This document shows, piece by piece, positions 61,599 to 64,000 of a stretch of DNA of 64,000 nt. The stretch lies in assembly GCF_008271465.1 (NCBI RefSeq), contig NZ_VMDU01000001.1, positions 1-64,000 on the forward strand, read 5' to 3'. The position numbers and the translations under genes were made by a program. The DNA comes from Tabrizicola flagellatus. Its GTDB lineage: Bacteria > Pseudomonadota > Alphaproteobacteria > Rhodobacterales > Rhodobacteraceae. The notes beneath the pieces are model-generated. The model worked only from the letters and a program-made list of their open reading frames with translations, was not told the origin of the DNA and did no database searches. The first letter of the stretch is position 1. Each line of letters starts with the position of its first letter.

Positions 61599-62801
61599 AT
61601 GCGCCTGATCCGACCGCTTTGCGTCGTCCTACTGCTGCTCCTGCCGCTGCCGGCGGGGGCCGAGGGCCTGTCGGCGCTGGCGCGGGTCGATCCGATGCGC
61701 TCGGCGCTGGTGGCGACGGGGCAGGGGCTGGAACTGAAGCTGACCCTGAGCCAGCCGGTGCCCTGGCGGGTGCGGATGCTGGACGGCCCGCCGCGGCTGG
61801 TGATCGACACGCGCGAGGTGGACTGGGCAGGGGCGCAGGTCCTGGCCATGGTGCGCCCGGCGCTGGCGATGCGGGCGGGGTCGTTCCGGCCGGGCTGGTC
61901 GCGACTGGTGCTGGAACTGGACGGGCCGCACCGGCTGGCGCGGGCCGAGATGACGACGACCGGCGTCCCGCGCATCGACATCCTGCTTGAGCCGACCGAC
62001 GCGGCGAGTTTCGCGGCCGAGGTCTCGCGGCCGGACCTGCCGGAATGGGGCCTGCCGGATGCCGCGCGGCTGGAGCCGCCGCCGGTTGCAGGCGCCGGAC
62101 CGATCACGGTGGTGCTGGATCCGGGGCATGGCGGCATCGACCCGGGGGCCGAACGCGACGGGATCAGCGAGGCGGCGCTGATGCTGACCTTCGCCCGCGA
62201 GCTCAAGGAGGCGCTTCTGCGCGACGGGCGCTTCCGCGTGGTCATGACGCGCGACGAGGATGTCTTCGTGCCGCTGGAGACCCGCACCTCGATCGCGCGC
62301 GAGGCCGAGGCGGACCTCTTCCTGTCGCTCCATGCCGATGCGCTGGCCGAAGGCGACGCGCAGGGCGCGACGATCTACACGCTTGCCCCCGAGGCGTCAG
62401 ACGCGGCCTCGGCTGCACTCGCCGAACGGCACGACCGCGACGACCTTTTGGCCGGGGTGGACCTGTCGGACCAGGACGATCAGGTCGCCGAGGTGCTGAT
62501 GGACATGGCCCGGACCGAGACGCGGCCGCGCAACGACCGGCTGGCCGAGGCGGTGGTCGGCGCGCTGAAGGCGGCCGAGATCCGCATGCACCGCCATCCG
62601 CGGCAGACCGGCGGCTTCTCGGTGCTGAAGTCGCCCGACATCCCCTCGGCGCTGCTGGAAGTGGGATTTCTCTCTTCTGACCGCGACTTCAAGCGGCTGT
62701 CCGATCCCGCCTGGCGCGCGCGGCTGGCCGAGGCGGTGGTGCAGGGCATCGTCGCCTGGTCCGAGGAGGACCGGACGCTGCGGGCGCTGGCCGCGCCCTG
62801 A
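61599..62801 (+). CDS. N-acetylmuramoyl-L-alanine amidase, AMIN + Amidase_3
   Basis: A 400-residue cell-wall amidase. Signal peptide (about 1-22, ending AGA), AMIN domain (about 25-130), then a zinc amidase domain with LDPGHGGIDPGAE, SLHADA and LLEVGFLSS. It cuts the stem peptide from muramic acid during cell separation. The ATG at 61599 follows GGGGA. Confidence 0.91.
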   Translation: MRLIRPLCVVLLLLLPLPAGAEGLSALARVDPMRSALVATGQGLELKLTLSQPVPWRVRMLDGPPRLVIDTREVDWAGAQVLAMVRPALAMRAGSFRPGWSRLVLELDGPHRLARAEMTTTGVPRIDILLEPTDAASFAAEVSRPDLPEWGLPDAARLEPPPVAGAGPITVVLDPGHGGIDPGAERDGISEAALMLTFARELKEALLRDGRFRVVMTRDEDVFVPLETRTSIAREAEADLFLSLHADALAEGDAQGATIYTLAPEASDAASAALAERHDRDDLLAGVDLSDQDDQVAEVLMDMARTETRPRNDRLAEAVVGALKAAEIRMHRHPRQTGGFSVLKSPDIPSALLEVGFLSSDRDFKRLSDPAWRARLAEAVVQGIVAWSEEDRTLRALAAP

Positions 62802-62847
62802 CCCTTGCGAAACCCCGCCCGCGCCGCCACTTGTGACCGGCCAAGGT

Positions 62848-62875
62848 TTTGACGCGGGGGCGCGTCTGCTATACT
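62848..62875 (+). promoter_or_regulatory. Sigma-70-like promoter of the PBP gene
   Basis: TTTGAC (62848-62853), 16 bp, TATACT (62870-62875), 28 bp before the GTG. Good match to the consensus. Confidence 0.6.
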
Positions 62876-62902
62876 GGGGTCCGAAATCAGCGGGAGTTCC
62901 GG

Positions 62903-64000
62903 GTGCTTCGTTTCGTCGGCAATTTCTTGGGCGGTATCTTCACCACGGTCACGCTGGGGCTGATCTTTGCCGCGCTGACGCTGGGCGGCATCTTCTACAT
63001 GTATTCCCGCGACCTGCCGAGCCACGAGAACCTGGCGCAATATACCCCCGCGACGATCAGCCGGATCTATTCCGGCGAGGGTCGGATCATAGACGAATTC
63101 GCCCAGGAACGCCGTCTGTTCGTGGCCAGCGAGGACATCCCCGACCTGGTGAAGCAGGCCTTCATCTCGGCCGAGGACAAGAACTTCTACAAGCACCACG
63201 GCTATGACACGCGCGGCATGGTCGCTGCCCTGATCGAGGCGGTGAAGAGCCGGGGCGAAAGCATGCGGGGCGCCTCGACCATCACCCAGCAGGTGATGAA
63301 GAACTTCCTGCTCGACGGCTCGCGCAGCGTCGAGAGGAAGATCAAGGAGATCATCCTGGCCACCCGGCTGGAGCAGACGCTGTCCAAGGACAAGATCCTG
63401 GAACTTTATCTGAACGAGATCTTCCTCGGCCAGAACTCCTACGGGGTGGCGGCGGCGGCGCAGACCTATTTCAACAAGCCGCTGTCCGACCTGGCCCCAC
63501 ATGAGGCCGCGATGCTGGCCGCCATGCCGCAGGCGCCGGGCAAGTATCATCCCGTGACTGCGAAGGAGCGGGTGACCGAACGGCGCAACTACGTGCTGCG
63601 CGAGATGTGGCAGAACGGCTATATCGACGAGGCGACCTATCTTGCGGAAAAGGAGATGCCGCTGCGATCGGTGCAGAACGGCGATTTCGAGGCCTTCCGC
63701 GATGCGCTTCCCCCTCGCGACTATTTCACCGACGAGATCCGCCGCCAGTTGTCCGGCGTCTTCGGCGAGGAGGAGTTCTTTTCCGGCGGTCTGACCATCC
63801 GTGCCACGGTCGACCCCGAGCTGCAGGAGGCCGCTGCCGCCGCGCTGCGCGAGGGGCTGGAAAACTATGACCGCAGCCAGGGCGTCTGGCGCGGCACCGG
63901 CAAGACCCTGCCGGCCGAGGTGCTGGGCTCGGAAGCGGCCTGGCGCGAGGCTCTGGCCAAGGTCGATGTGCCGCGCGACGTGGACGCCTGGTTCCCGGCC
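62903..64000 (+). CDS. mrcA: Class A penicillin-binding protein 1A, N-terminal part
   Basis: The frame runs off the window after 366 codons. An N-terminal membrane helix (about 7-31) is followed by the glycosyltransferase (GT51) domain: EDKNFYKHHGYDTRG, GASTITQQVMKNFLL and LELYLNEIFLGQNSYGV. The transpeptidase domain lies outside. It polymerises peptidoglycan at the membrane. GTG at 62903 follows GGGAG; the frame upstream is not coding-like. Confidence 0.93.
   Translation, partial: MLRFVGNFLGGIFTTVTLGLIFAALTLGGIFYMYSRDLPSHENLAQYTPATISRIYSGEGRIIDEFAQERRLFVASEDIPDLVKQAFISAEDKNFYKHHGYDTRGMVAALIEAVKSRGESMRGASTITQQVMKNFLLDGSRSVERKIKEIILATRLEQTLSKDKILELYLNEIFLGQNSYGVAAAAQTYFNKPLSDLAPHEAAMLAAMPQAPGKYHPVTAKERVTERRNYVLREMWQNGYIDEATYLAEKEMPLRSVQNGDFEAFRDALPPRDYFTDEIRRQLSGVFGEEEFFSGGLTIRATVDPELQEAAAAALREGLENYDRSQGVWRGTGKTLPAEVLGSEAAWREALAKVDVPRDVDAWFPA

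Overview
The window is high-GC, densely coded chromosomal DNA from an alphaproteobacterium, most likely of the Rhodobacter/Paracoccus group (Rhodobacteraceae sensu lato). The basis is gene content and order: a TauR/Tpa/Xsc taurine pathway, hemA with an FNR-type site, xerD–secreted protein–small membrane protein–aroK–aroB, pcm–tolC, and hemA–rodZ–ispG. Codons prefer G or C in the third position almost throughout. The species cannot be named from the sequence alone.

Layout. 1-404: end of an IS3-family insertion that truncates a small HTH gene, then tRNA-Cys. 1027-16886: a nucleotide-sugar epimerase, then a taurine dissimilation region with tpa, tauR and the packed run xsc-tauE-ackA-soeA-soeB-soeC, then a phosphohexomutase. 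16891-34830: housekeeping genes (pcm, tolC, ygfZ, an MsbA-like ABC exporter, aminotransferase, denD-like gene, DUF305, PuuD-like, HemG-like, CorC-like, xerD, aroK, aroB). 34837-40767: a lipoprotein, then an unusual group with an animal-type haem peroxidase, a YcaO protein with a proline-rich C-terminus, a divergent small protein that resembles nitrile-hydratase-leader (NHLP) precursor peptides, and a BTAD/TPR regulator. I read this as a candidate thiazole/oxazole-type RiPP cluster; it is the best candidate here for an undescribed system. 41011-49339: a small secreted protein, a phosphodiesterase and a peptide ABC importer with a CocE-type hydrolase, flanked by a shared 28-bp repeat. 49340-52187: pirin, two identical tRNA-Asp genes and several repeats. 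52188-64000: GNAT, M20 peptidase, hemA, rodZ, ispG, a LysR/MFS pair, an SMR pump, a DsbA-like protein, an amidase and the start of a class A PBP.

How the genes work together. Tpa converts taurine to sulfoacetaldehyde. Xsc splits that to acetyl phosphate and sulfite. AckA can turn acetyl phosphate into acetate and ATP; Pta, the usual partner, is absent from the window. Sulfite can be exported by TauE or oxidised by SoeABC with electrons passed to quinone. The tpa and xsc promoters share the same two-box layout in front of the -10, and a matching palindrome overlaps the start of tauR, so the sequence shows one small regulon.

Several short repeats sit between genes or inside one: an AT-rich palindrome at three places (one forms the end of soeA), a 74-bp element in two inverted copies around the pirin gene and first tRNA-Asp, and an 11-bp tandem repeat between tpa and tauR.
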